Shown here: piece after piece, positions 25,982-35,992 of the stretch | Layout: each line of letters opens with the position of its first letter | Position numbering within the stretch: the stretch's first letter is position 1 | Assembly: GCF_027922425.1 (NCBI RefSeq) | Contig: NZ_BSFQ01000010.1 | Location: 1-64,000 of the forward strand | Direction: 5' to 3' | From: Pseudonocardia halophobica | GTDB lineage: Bacteria > Actinomycetota > Actinomycetes > Mycobacteriales > Pseudonocardiaceae | DNA length: 64,000 nt | Translations under genes and position numbers: made by a program | Notes under the pieces: generated by a model | Database searches by the model: none | What the model saw: the letters and a program-made list of their open reading frames with translations, nothing else | What the model was told of the DNA's origin: nothing

Positions 25982-26770
25982 GTGCCCCGCTCCTCCGCCA
26001 CCTTCGCGGTGTGGTCCTCGGCCTGGCTGGCCGGGTCCGCCGCGCCGGACGACGTGCTCGACGCGCTCACCCCCTGGGCCGAGGCGCACGACGTCGTCGC
26101 CGCCGACGAGGCCACCGCCGCCGCCACGGACCTCCCCGCCCCGGGCGCGCCCGTCTCGTCGCTGACCTTCCTGCTCGCGGCGCTGCGCCGGGCACCGCGC
26201 GGCGCCGGCCGCCTGGTGCTCCCGGTCGCCGGCGACATCCGCGGCCTGCCCGGGCCCGGGTCCTTCACCTCCGCCGCCATCGCCGCCGGAGAGGGCGTAC
26301 TGTACGGCGAGGCGGGGCTGGGCGTGGTGCCGAGCCCGATCGCCGACGGCGTCCTGCGCTGGACCGTGCACACCGTTCCCGCGCCGGTGCCGCCCGCGGA
26401 GTACGTGCCGCTGGCGGAGGCCGAGCACGAGCTGCGGTCGCAGGTGCGGCAGTCGACGTCGCTCCTCACCGAGCTCGGCGTCGCCCGGCACCGGCCCGGG
26501 GTGCGCGAGGAGATCGCCGCCGCCCTGCGCGCCCGGCCGGCCACCCACTGGCCCGCCGGGATGCCGGGGCGCGCGCTGCGGGTGCTGCAGCAGGCGGACG
26601 AGGTGGAGGCGATCCTCGCCGCCGCCTCCGCCGACGAGCCCGGCGGTGCCCTCTCGGCCTCCGCCGCCACCGCCCGTCGCGAGGCCCTCCGCCCCCTCGA
26701 CACCGCCGTCCGGATCGCCCGCCGCGCCGCGGTCGCCGAAGCGGTCCGCACCTACGCCCCCACCCCTTAA
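25982..26770 (+). CDS. Conserved actinobacterial protein of unknown function
   Basis: 262 residues, soluble, alanine-rich and largely helical in the second half; no signal peptide or membrane helix. I recognise no domain or catalytic motif. The GTG at 25982 is chosen because the text around PRSSATFAVWSSAWLAG looks like a folded N-terminus; upstream in-frame sequence is low-complexity. It is divergent from DUF3097 and ends beside the first 22-bp repeat array. Confidence 0.65.
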   Translation: MPRSSATFAVWSSAWLAGSAAPDDVLDALTPWAEAHDVVAADEATAAATDLPAPGAPVSSLTFLLAALRRAPRGAGRLVLPVAGDIRGLPGPGSFTSAAIAAGEGVLYGEAGLGVVPSPIADGVLRWTVHTVPAPVPPAEYVPLAEAEHELRSQVRQSTSLLTELGVARHRPGVREEIAAALRARPATHWPAGMPGRALRVLQQADEVEAILAAASADEPGGALSASAATARREALRPLDTAVRIARRAAVAEAVRTYAPTP

Positions 26771-26802
26771 GGCGACGAGCTCCGAGGTTCGACAGCCCGG
26801 TC

Positions 26803-26983
26803 CCGCGAGTCGGGACTTCCAGCACCGCGAGTCGGGATTTCCGGCACCGCGAGTCGGGATTTCCGGCACCGCGAGTCGGGAGTTCCGGCACCGCGGGTCG
26901 GCAGTTCCGGGCGACCGAGAGGCACATCTCCGTCGCTCCCGACATGTGTCGTTCGGTGGCCCGCAAATGCCCACTCGCGGGGC
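26803..26983. repeat. 22-bp tandem repeat array 1 plus hairpin, five direct units
   Basis: Five contiguous 22-bp units (26803–26912) follow the pattern CCGCGAGTCGGGATTTCCGG plus CA, with units 2 and 3 identical. A spacer follows in which GGCACAT pairs with ATGTGTC, then a partial inverted unit (CACTCGCGG). The array lies between the convergent stops at 26770 and 26984. It is the mirror image of the array at 30044–30218. Confidence 0.9.
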
Positions 26984-27841
26984 TCAGCTCCGGGCCCGCG
27001 CCGCGGCGATGAGGGCCCGCGCCGCAGGTCCGTTGGGACCGCCCGCCCGCCACGCCAGCTCGATGCGGCTCCGCACCTCCGGCACCAGTCGCGCGGCCCC
27101 GACGTCTAGCCCCGCCGCGCGGATCGCGCTCGCCGGCAGCACCGCGACCCCCAGGCCGCGCGCGGACAGCCGCGCGAGCAGCAGCGGGTCCCCCGCCTCG
27201 AAGGCGACCCGAGGGCGCACGCCGGCCGACGCGCACGCCGCGTCGAAGGCGCCGCGCGGCCCCGTCCCCGGCGACATGCACATCAGGGGCCGGTCGAGCA
27301 GCTCGTCCAGCCCCACCTCGTCGGCGTCCAGCCCGACGGCGACCAACGGCTGCTCGGTGATCGTCCGCGTCGCGACGCCCGGCGGCGGATCGCCCGCGAC
27401 ACCCGCCCACACCAGGTCCACCTCCCCCGCGACCAGCTGCGCGAGCAGCGCCTCCGAGGTCCCCTCCCGCAGCGAGATCTCGACCGCGGGGTGCGCCCGG
27501 CGGAACTCCGCGAGCAGGTCCGGCAGGTCGGTCGCGGCCAGCGACGGCGCCATCCCGACCGCCACCCGCCCGCGGACCAGGCCCTTCAGCTCGTCGACGG
27601 CCAGCTGGGCCCCCTCCACCGCCGCGAGCGCCGCCCGGGCGTAGGGCAGCACGGCCTCCCCCGCGGCCGTCGGCGTGACCCCACGGGAGGTCCGGGTCAG
27701 CAGTGGCTCGCCGAGCTCGCGCTCGAGCTGTCTGAGCTGGGCACTCACTCCGGGCTGGGCGACGTGCAGGCGGGCGGCCGCCGCCGTCACGGTGCCCTCC
27801 TCGACCACGGCGACCAGATACTGCAGGTGACGCAGCTCCAT
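26984..27841 (-). CDS. LysR-type transcriptional regulator
   Basis: 285 residues. An N-terminal winged helix-turn-helix (MELRHLQYLVAVVEEGTVTA to about 60, with AAARLHVAQPGVSAQLRQLE as recognition region) precedes a periplasmic-binding-like effector domain (about 90–285). It probably controls the divergent FAD-oxidase gene, 70 bases away, and itself. A candidate LysR box lies in that gap. The ATG at 27841 is the standard LysR start. Confidence 0.9.
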   Translation of the reverse strand: MELRHLQYLVAVVEEGTVTAAAARLHVAQPGVSAQLRQLERELGEPLLTRTSRGVTPTAAGEAVLPYARAALAAVEGAQLAVDELKGLVRGRVAVGMAPSLAATDLPDLLAEFRRAHPAVEISLREGTSEALLAQLVAGEVDLVWAGVAGDPPPGVATRTITEQPLVAVGLDADEVGLDELLDRPLMCMSPGTGPRGAFDAACASAGVRPRVAFEAGDPLLLARLSARGLGVAVLPASAIRAAGLDVGAARLVPEVRSRIELAWRAGGPNGPAARALIAAARARS

Positions 27842-27858
27842 AACCGCGCATGCTAGTC

Positions 27859-27875
27859 GAGATACAATCCATCTC
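27859..27875. promoter_or_regulatory. Candidate LysR operator between divergent genes
   Basis: GAGAT-N7-ATCTC is a perfect interrupted dyad in the 70-base gap between the regulator and the oxidase gene, where LysR proteins usually bind. Confidence 0.5.
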
Positions 27876-27911
27876 TTGGACTTCTGGTCGAAGCCGGCCG
27901 AGGGTGGAGCC

Positions 27912-29093
27912 ATGTCCACGACCAGCACCCTCACCGGCACCGTCCTCCGCCCCGACGACCCCGGCTACGACGCCGAGCGCGGCGGGTTCCAGGCCGCCCG
28001 CACGCACCGTCCGGACCTCGTGGTCGTCGCCTCGAGCCCGGCCGACGTCCGTGCCGCCGTCAACCATGCCCGCGACCACGGGCTCGACCTCGCCGTCCAG
28101 TCCACCGGGCACGGCCTCGCCACCCCGCTCGACGGCGGACTGCTCGTCAGCACCCGTCGGATGTGCACGGTCACGGTGGACCCGACGACCCGGCGCGCCC
28201 GCGTCGAGGCGGGTGCGACGTGGGGCGACGTCGTTGCCGCAGCAGCTCCGCACGGCCTCGCGCCGCTCAGCGGCAGCTCCCCCGGCGTCGGGGTCGTCGG
28301 CTACCTGCTCGGCGGCGGGTTCGGTCTGCTCGGCCGCACCTTCGGGTTCGCCGCCGACCGGATCGGTCGGGTCGAGGGCGTCACGACCTCCGGCGAGGTG
28401 GTCGAGCTCGACCACCTGCCGAAGGACGGCACCGTCATCACGGCCGTCGAGACCGAGCTCGTCGAGCTCAGCGAGGTCTGGGGCGGCTCGCTCGCCCTCG
28501 AGCTCACGCCGGTCGTGCTCGACGGTTGGGCCGCCTGGAGCGCGGACCTGCCGGAGGAGGTGACGACCGGGATCTCGCTCGTGCCCTTCCCCGACGACCC
28601 GGCCATGCCCCCGCCGTTCCGCGGCCGGCACATCGCCATGATCACGGTCGCCGCCACCGCGGACGTCGACGGTCTCGTCGGACCCCTGCGCGAGCTGGCG
28701 CCGGTGCTCCACGAGCGGCTCGGGTGGCTCCCGGTGGCGGAGTCGCACACGATCCACCACGACCCGACCGAACCCGAGCCCTACGCCGGCGACGGCCGCC
28801 TGCTCCGCACGCTGGACGGCGACGGGCTGCGGGCGATCCCGGCTCTGACGGGCCCGGCTGCGCCGGTCCCCTCCGTGGTGGAGGTGCGTCGCCTGGGTGG
28901 GGCGTACACGCGCGGCCGGACCGTGCCCGCCGCGTTCCGCGAGGCCGGATATCTGCTCCGGGCCATCACCATCCTCGACGGCCCGGACGAGCCGGCCGCC
29001 CGCGCGCTCCACCGGGAGCTGTTCCGCCCGTTCGCCGCCGACGACCTGGGCCGGGCGTGGACCTTCGCCTACGGCCTCACCGCTCCGAACTAG
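27912..29093 (+). CDS. FAD-binding (PCMH/BBE-like) oxidoreductase with reduced FAD domain
   Basis: 393 residues, related to vanillyl-alcohol/berberine-type flavoprotein oxidases. The PCMH FAD-binding start is clear: AVQSTGHGLATP (61–72), with a candidate flavin-linking His67, and GVGVVGYLLGGGFGLLGRTFG (126–145). In relatives I know, the next block reads roughly DLFWALRGGGGNFGVVT; here residues 160–185 run from GEVVELDHLPKD straight to GTVITAVETEL, so about a dozen residues of that FAD-contacting motif are missing. The protein is also shorter than usual (about 450). It may be impaired or altered. A GGTGGAG site precedes the ATG. Confidence 0.8.
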   Translation: MSTTSTLTGTVLRPDDPGYDAERGGFQAARTHRPDLVVVASSPADVRAAVNHARDHGLDLAVQSTGHGLATPLDGGLLVSTRRMCTVTVDPTTRRARVEAGATWGDVVAAAAPHGLAPLSGSSPGVGVVGYLLGGGFGLLGRTFGFAADRIGRVEGVTTSGEVVELDHLPKDGTVITAVETELVELSEVWGGSLALELTPVVLDGWAAWSADLPEEVTTGISLVPFPDDPAMPPPFRGRHIAMITVAATADVDGLVGPLRELAPVLHERLGWLPVAESHTIHHDPTEPEPYAGDGRLLRTLDGDGLRAIPALTGPAAPVPSVVEVRRLGGAYTRGRTVPAAFREAGYLLRAITILDGPDEPAARALHRELFRPFAADDLGRAWTFAYGLTAPN

Positions 29094-29140
29094 TCATTGA
29101 CAAGTTCTCTCGGTCGCGCCAGTCTTGTCAGTGCCTAGTT
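29088..29140. promoter_or_regulatory. 17-bp inverted repeat spanning oxidase stop and SCO6745-like leader
   Basis: AACTAGTCATTGACAAG and CTTGTCAGTGCCTAGTT are inverted copies (15 of 17 positions) separated by 19 bases. The left arm contains the TAG stop of the oxidase. It could be a terminator/attenuator or a two-half operator for the next gene. Confidence 0.55.
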
Positions 29141-29157
29141 CGAGGAGGGAGCTCGCG

Positions 29158-30042
29158 ATGTCCGTCCTGACGACCACCGTCCCCACGCCCCTGGTGCGGG
29201 GGAACTGGCAGGTCCTGGAGCCCGTGCACGCGGTGCTCTACTACGCACCCGAGGTCGCCGCGGAGGTGGCAGCGCTCGGCTTCGACACCGCCACCCGCTG
29301 GCCGTCGTACTTCCCGCTGCGGGCCGCGCCGCTCGGCCGGCCTGGCGCGAAGGTCGTGACCTCGGCCTTCTACAGCTTCAGCCCGGCGATGGTGGCCGAG
29401 CACATGCGGAGCGCCTGGGCCACGTCCTCGCCCGACGACGTCCTCGCCGCCCGGCTCCGCGGCGTCGACGCCGGGCTCCGCGCGCTGCTCGGCCCGCTCG
29501 CCGACGCGCCGGCCACCACGGAGGCCGCCGAGCTCGCGTGGCGGGCGGCCGAGGCGGCCGTGACCGCGGGCCGGCCGTTGGCGGCCGCCAACGCGGAACC
29601 TCACGCCCCGGACGAGCCGCTGCTGCGGCTCTGGCACGCCGCCACGATCCTGCGCGAGCACCGCGGGGACGGGCACGTCGCCGCCCTGCTCGACGCGGAG
29701 CTCGACCCGTGCGAGGCGCTGGTCTCGTTCGCCGCCGTCGGGGCCGCGCCGCGGGAGACCTTCGCGAGCCGCGGCTGGAGTGACGACGAGTGGGAGGCCG
29801 CGGCCGAGCGGCTGCGTGCCCGGGGCCTGCTCGACGACGACGGCGTGGCCACCGAGGCCGGGCGGGCGCTGCGCGAGCGGGTCGAGGCCCGCACGGACGC
29901 GCTCGCCGCCCAGCCCTACGCCGCCGTCGGGATGCCGGAGATCGCGCGGCTCCCGCAGCTCGTCGGGCCGCTGACCGCGAAGATCGCGCAGTCCGGACTG
30001 CTCCCGGCCGTCAGCACGCTGGGCATCCGCAAGCCCGAGTGA
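29158..30042 (+). CDS. SCO6745-family protein (helix-turn-helix-containing, unknown function)
   Basis: 294 residues. The opening pattern LEPVHAVLYYAPEV...YFPLRAAPLG...VVTSAFYSFSP is that of the actinobacterial SCO6745 family. The C-terminal 90 residues (SDDEWEAAAERLRARGLLDDDG...EAGRALRERVE) look like a MarR/winged-helix module. Its function is not established. A GAGGAGGG ribosome site lies 10 bases before the ATG. It follows the FAD oxidase with a 64-base gap containing a strong inverted repeat, and ends beside repeat array 2. Confidence 0.78.
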   Translation: MSVLTTTVPTPLVRGNWQVLEPVHAVLYYAPEVAAEVAALGFDTATRWPSYFPLRAAPLGRPGAKVVTSAFYSFSPAMVAEHMRSAWATSSPDDVLAARLRGVDAGLRALLGPLADAPATTEAAELAWRAAEAAVTAGRPLAAANAEPHAPDEPLLRLWHAATILREHRGDGHVAALLDAELDPCEALVSFAAVGAAPRETFASRGWSDDEWEAAAERLRARGLLDDDGVATEAGRALRERVEARTDALAAQPYAAVGMPEIARLPQLVGPLTAKIAQSGLLPAVSTLGIRKPE

Positions 30043-30043
30043 C

Positions 30044-30218
30044 CCGCGAGTCGGCGGTTCCGGGCGACCCGAGTTGACATCCCAGGACCCTCCGGGGTGT
30101 GGTTCGGACTCCCGAACTGCCGACTCGCGGTGCAGGAACTCCCGACTCGCGGTGCCGGAACTCCCGACTCGCGGTGCCGGAACTCCCGACTCGCGGTGCC
30201 GGAACTGCCGACTCGCGG
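30044..30218. repeat. 22-bp tandem repeat array 2, five inverted units, mirror of array 1
   Basis: One forward unit (30044–30065, nearly identical to the last unit of array 1) is followed by a 43-base spacer and five contiguous inverted 22-bp units (30109–30218, TGCCGGAACTCCCGACTCGC plus GG). Reverse-complemented, the layout equals array 1: five units, hairpin-forming spacer, one opposite unit. It lies between convergent stops at 30042 and 30225. Confidence 0.9.
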
Positions 30219-30224
30219 GGCCGG

Positions 30225-31262
30225 CTACGGGCGGGTGGGGCGGCGGACCGGTTCGCAGCAGGTGACGGCACAGGGGGCGCCGTCCGTCGTGCAGCCCGCC
30301 CGCGCGACCCCGCCGAGGGATCGGGCGGGCGCGTCGACCAGGTGCTCGGCCATCAGCTCCACCACCATGTCGGCGAAGCGGGGGTCGGGGCCGGCGGTGG
30401 CGGCGCGGGCGAAGGCCATGCCCAGCTCCTCCGCCTTCTCCGCGGCCTCGTTGTCGAGGTCCCAGATGACCTCGATGTGGTCGGACACGAACCCGACCGG
30501 CGCCACGACGACCGCCTCGACGCCCTTCTCGTGCAGCGCCTCGATGTGGTCGACGACGTCCGGCTCCAGCCACGCGATCTGCGGCGGGCCGGACCGCGAC
30601 TGCCACACGACGTCGTAGTCGGTGATCCCCACCTGGGCCGCGACCAGCCGGGCGGCCTCGGCGATCTGCCGCGAGTACCGGTGCCCGCCCTCCTCCGGCA
30701 CCCCGGCGGCGGCGTCGGCGGCCACCGGGATGGAGTGCGCCGTGAACACGACTCGCGCCCCCTCCGGCACGGTCGCGAGGGCGGCCCGCACCGCGTCGGC
30801 GTTGGCCTCCACAAACAGCGGGTGGTCGAAGAAGTGCCGCAGCTTGGTCAGGTGCGGTGCTCCGTCGCCGACGGCGGCGCGGGCGCGGGCGATGTCGTCG
30901 TCGTACTGCCGGCAGGCCGAGTAGCCGCCGTAGGCGCTGGTGGCGAAGACGAGCGCGTTGCGCACGCCGTCCCGGGCCATCTCCGCGACGGTGTCCTCGA
31001 CCATCGGGTGCCAGTTGCGGTTGCCGAAGTACACCGGGAGGTCCGTCCTCGACCGGATCGCCGCGATCAGCTCCCGGTTGCGGGCGTTGATCGGCGAGAC
31101 GCCGCCGAAGTGCTGGTAGTGCTCCTCGACGGCGTCGAGCCGCTCCGGCGGCACGCCGCGGCCGCGCACCACGTTCTCCAGGAACGGGCGCACCTCGTCC
31201 GGCCCCTCGGGACCGCCGAAGGACAGGAACAGCAGCGCGTCGTAGGAACCCACGGGCCTCAT
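30225..31262 (-). CDS. hemH: Coproporphyrin/protoporphyrin ferrochelatase
   Basis: 345 residues; inserts Fe2+ into coproporphyrin III (actinobacterial route, also called CpfC). The catalytic His176 is in FTAHSIP and the metal-side Glu264 in [11 protein letters not shown]. The C-terminus has Cys324, Cys331, Cys335 and Cys336, matching the [2Fe-2S]-ligand cysteines known from actinobacterial ferrochelatases. It is last in an apparent seven-gene minus-strand run, 28 bases after inhA, as in M. tuberculosis. Its stop codon lies 7 bases from repeat array 2. Confidence 0.95.
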   Translation of the reverse strand: MRPVGSYDALLFLSFGGPEGPDEVRPFLENVVRGRGVPPERLDAVEEHYQHFGGVSPINARNRELIAAIRSRTDLPVYFGNRNWHPMVEDTVAEMARDGVRNALVFATSAYGGYSACRQYDDDIARARAAVGDGAPHLTKLRHFFDHPLFVEANADAVRAALATVPEGARVVFTAHSIPVAADAAAGVPEEGGHRYSRQIAEAARLVAAQVGITDYDVVWQSRSGPPQIAWLEPDVVDHIEALHEKGVEAVVVAPVGFVSDHIEVIWDLDNEAAEKAEELGMAFARAATAGPDPRFADMVVELMAEHLVDAPARSLGGVARAGCTTDGAPCAVTCCEPVRRPTRP

Positions 31263-31290
31263 TCAACCGCGCGCCAGTGGGCCCCGCGCG

Positions 31291-32067
31291 TCACACCCCG
31301 ACGGCGTGGAACCCGCCGTCCGCCATCACCATCGAGCCGGTGGTGGTGGGCAGCCAGTCCGACAGCACCGCGCACACGGTCTTGGCGACGGGCACCGGGT
31401 CGGTGACGTCCCAGCCCAGCGGGGCGCGGGAGTCCCAGTTGTCCTCGAACGCCGAGAAGCCCGGGATGGACTTGGCGGCCATGGTCTTCACCGGGCCGGC
31501 GGCGACCAGGTTGACCCGGATGCCCTTCGGTCCCAGGTCACGAGCCAGGTACCGGGTGACGGACTCGAGCGTGGACTTGGCGACGCCCATCCAGTCGTAG
31601 GCCGGCCAGGCCTGCCGGTTGTCGAAGTCCATCCCGACGATCGACGCGCCCGGCCCGAGCAGCGGCAGCAGCGCCGTCGACAGGGACTTGAAGGAGTACG
31701 CGCTGACCTGGATGGTCGTGGCGACGTCCTCCCACGGGGCGTTGAGGAAGGCCCCCTCCCCCAGGCAGGACGCCGGCGCGAACCCGATGGAGTGCAGCAC
31801 CCCGTCGAGCGAGGGCGAGTCCCCCAGGTGCGGGGACACCCGCTCGACCAGCGAGTCGAGCTGCTCCTGGTTCGACACGTCGAGCTCGACGACCGGGGCG
31901 GGCTTCGGCAGCCGCTGCGCGATCCGCTCGACCAGCCGCATCCGGCCGAACCCGGTGAGGACGACCTCCGCGCCCTGCTCCTGCGCGATCTTCGCCGCGT
32001 GGAACGCCAGCGACGCGTCGGTGATCACACCGGTGATCAGCAGCTTCTTGCCCTCGAGCAGTCCCAT
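31291..32067 (-). CDS. inhA: Enoyl-[acyl-carrier-protein] reductase (NADH), InhA/FabI
   Basis: 258 residues; reduces trans-2-enoyl-ACP in fatty-acid synthesis II. It has the NADH-binding ITGVITDASLAFHAAK at 11–26, HSIGF at 92–96 and the catalytic Tyr157-x6-Lys164 in AYDWMGVAKSTLE. It closely resembles mycobacterial InhA. It lies 53 bases behind fabG, and that gap carries three copies of CGGGGAGTT. The downstream hemH completes the fabG–inhA–hemH order typical of actinobacteria. Confidence 0.96.
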   Translation of the reverse strand: MGLLEGKKLLITGVITDASLAFHAAKIAQEQGAEVVLTGFGRMRLVERIAQRLPKPAPVVELDVSNQEQLDSLVERVSPHLGDSPSLDGVLHSIGFAPASCLGEGAFLNAPWEDVATTIQVSAYSFKSLSTALLPLLGPGASIVGMDFDNRQAWPAYDWMGVAKSTLESVTRYLARDLGPKGIRVNLVAAGPVKTMAAKSIPGFSAFEDNWDSRAPLGWDVTDPVPVAKTVCAVLSDWLPTTTGSMVMADGGFHAVGV

Positions 32068-32087
32068 CAGGACCCTTTCGCCGTCGT

Positions 32088-32114
32088 TCGGGGAGTTCGG
32101 GGAGTTCGGGGAGG
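32088..32114. repeat. Three 9-bp tandem repeats between fabG and inhA
   Basis: CGGGGAGTT occurs as two exact copies and one partial copy in the leader of inhA; on the coding (minus) strand it reads AACTCCCCG. It could affect translation of inhA, but no known regulatory element is recognised. Confidence 0.7.
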
Positions 32115-32120
32115 TGACGC

Positions 32121-33869
<1,749 letters not shown>

Positions 33870-33873
<4 letters not shown>

Positions 33874-34823
33874 CGCCCGCCCCCCGACCAGGTCCGCTTG
33901 CGGGCCAGGGCGAACCGCACGATGTCGGAGATCCAGTCCGAGTCGGTGCGCAGCCGCAGGTGCGCGGCCCCGCAGCGGCGCAGCGCGTCGGCCACCTCGT
34001 CGCGGTGCTCGGACGCGGCCGCGGCGTACTCGCGGCGCAGCAGCGGCGTGGTCTCGACCTCGCGCTGCCGGCCGGTCTCCGGATCGGCCAGGACGACCGT
34101 CCCGACGTCGGGCAGGTCCAGCTCGCGCGGGTCGAGGACCTCGACGGCGAGCAGGTCGTGCCGGGCGCTCAGGCCGCGCAGCGACCGCTCCCAGTCCGGC
34201 TCGCCGAGGAAGTCCGAGATCACGACGGCGAGGCCGCGCCGGCGCGGCGGGCGGCGCAGCTGTTCGAGGGCCGCGGTGAGGTCGCCGCGCGTGCCGTCCC
34301 CGGCCCGGGGCACCTCGGCGACCCGGCGCACCACGCTGCGGGTGTGGGCGAGCCCACCGCGGGCCGGGATCCGCACGGTCTCCGCCCCCGTCGAGACGAT
34401 CGCCCCGATCCGGTTCCCGCCGCCGCGGGTCAGGTGCGCGACGGCGGCCAGCGCGGCGACCGCCAGGTCGCGCTTCTCGCAGTCCGCGGTGCCGAAGTCG
34501 AGGCTGGGCGACAGGTCGACGACCACCCACGTCTCGAGCTCGCGGTCGGCGATGGTCTCGCGGACGTGCGGCTCGGTGGTCCGCGCGGTGACGGCCCAGT
34601 CCATCCGCCGGACGTCGTCGCCCGCCCGGTAGGGACGCGCCTCCGCCGGGTCGGACCCGGGCCCGGGCAGCAGACCGAGGTGGTTGCCCTGCAGCAGCCC
34701 GTCGAGCCGGCCGCGCACGCTCAGCTCCAGGGTGCGCAGCGCCGCCTCGAGGTTCCCCCCGCGCAACGACGGCGGGCCGTGGGAACGGCCCGTGCGGGGG
34801 CCCGCCGGGCTCGGGGCCGTCAC
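33870..34823 (-). CDS. DUF58-domain protein (Rv1480-like)
   Basis: 317 residues with the DUF58 core RPYRAGDDVRRMDWAVTART near 65–84 followed by a VWA-like fold (WVVVDLSPSLDFG). Such proteins are encoded between moxR and VWA genes in nearly all actinobacteria and are thought to be MoxR partners. Here both ends overlap neighbours by four bases, so moxR, duf58 and vwa are translationally coupled. Confidence 0.9.
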
Positions 34824-35935
34824 GACGGACCGGGCGCCGGCGGATAGGCGGCCGTCGGCTGTGCCGGCTGTGCGGCCGGCGCGGGCTGCACCTGCGGCCG
34901 GGCGGTGACCTGCGGCAGCGGCACGGTCTGCAGCACGCGCTGGAGGATGTGCTCCATCGGGACCTGGTCGGCCACGGCGTCGTAGGACAGCACGAGCCGG
35001 TGGCGCAGCACGTCCGGCGCGACGTCGAGGACGTCCTGCGGCAGCACGTAGTCCCGGCCGCGGACCAGCGCGAGCGCGCGGGCGCCCGCGACGATGCCGA
35101 GCGTGGCGCGGGGCGACGCGCCGTAGGAGACCCAGCCCGCGATGTCCTGCAGGCCGTGGTCCGCCGGGGTGCGGGTGGCCACGACCAGCCGCACGACGTA
35201 GTCGACGAGCGCGTGGTGCACGAAGACCTGCGAGGCCACGCCCTGCAGCCGGACCAGCTCCGCCGGCTCCATGATCTGCTCGGCCACCGGCGGCGTCGCG
35301 CCCATCCGGTAGACGATCTCGCGCTCCTCCTCGACGCCCGGGTACTCCACGATGATCTTGAAGAGGAACCGGTCCCGCTGCGCCTCGGGCAGCGGGTAGA
35401 CGCCCTCGTTCTCGATCGGGTTCTGCGTGGCCAGGACCAGGAACGGGTCGGGCATCGGGAAGGTGCGGCCGCCGATCGACAGGTGCCGCTCGGCCATGAC
35501 CTCGAGCATCGCCGACTGGACCTTGGCCGGGGCGCGGTTGATCTCGTCCGCCAGCACGAAGTTGGCGACGACCGGGCCCAGCTCGACGTCGAACTCCTCG
35601 CGGCCCTGCCGGTAGATCCGGGTGCCGAGGATGTCCGAGGGGACGAGGTCCGGGGTGAACTGCAGGCGCGCGAACGTGCCGCCGACGACCTTCGCGACCG
35701 TCTCCACCGCGAGGGTCTTCGCGACGCCCGGGACGCCCTCCAGCAGCAGGTGCCCCTTGGCGAGCAGCCCGACGAGCATCCGCTCGACCAGCCGGTCCTG
35801 CCCGACGATCACGCGCTTGATCTCGAAGACCGCGCGCTCCAGGAGCTCGGCGTCGTCCTTCGGGGTGGAGGTGGCGGCGGGGACCGCCGGGGTACCGGAG
35901 GGCGGCGTCGACTCGGGGGATGGCTGCACGCTCAC
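34820..35935 (-). CDS. moxR: MoxR-family AAA+ ATPase (Rv1479/moxR1-like)
   Basis: 371 residues. Walker A GVPGVAKT at 67–74, Walker B LADE at 128–131, then the arginine finger/sensor region and a lid domain; the last 30 residues are a Pro/Ala/Gln-rich tail. MoxR ATPases act as chaperones for metal or substrate loading with VWA partners, which are the next two genes. The GTG start lies 57 bases after the upstream NlpC/P60 gene; that gap has a small CCCGT/ACGGG dyad and may hold a separate promoter. Confidence 0.92.
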   Translation of the reverse strand: MSVQPSPESTPPSGTPAVPAATSTPKDDAELLERAVFEIKRVIVGQDRLVERMLVGLLAKGHLLLEGVPGVAKTLAVETVAKVVGGTFARLQFTPDLVPSDILGTRIYRQGREEFDVELGPVVANFVLADEINRAPAKVQSAMLEVMAERHLSIGGRTFPMPDPFLVLATQNPIENEGVYPLPEAQRDRFLFKIIVEYPGVEEEREIVYRMGATPPVAEQIMEPAELVRLQGVASQVFVHHALVDYVVRLVVATRTPADHGLQDIAGWVSYGASPRATLGIVAGARALALVRGRDYVLPQDVLDVAPDVLRHRLVLSYDAVADQVPMEHILQRVLQTVPLPQVTARPQVQPAPAAQPAQPTAAYPPAPGPS

Positions 35936-35992
35936 CGCACCATCACACCGGACACCCCGTGAACTACGGGTGAGCGGGGCGCGACGGCGTTC

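Noticed and set aside
26803..30218. CRISPR arrays
   Set aside because: The 22-bp units are contiguous without unique spacers, arrays are short and mirror-imaged, and no cas gene is present.
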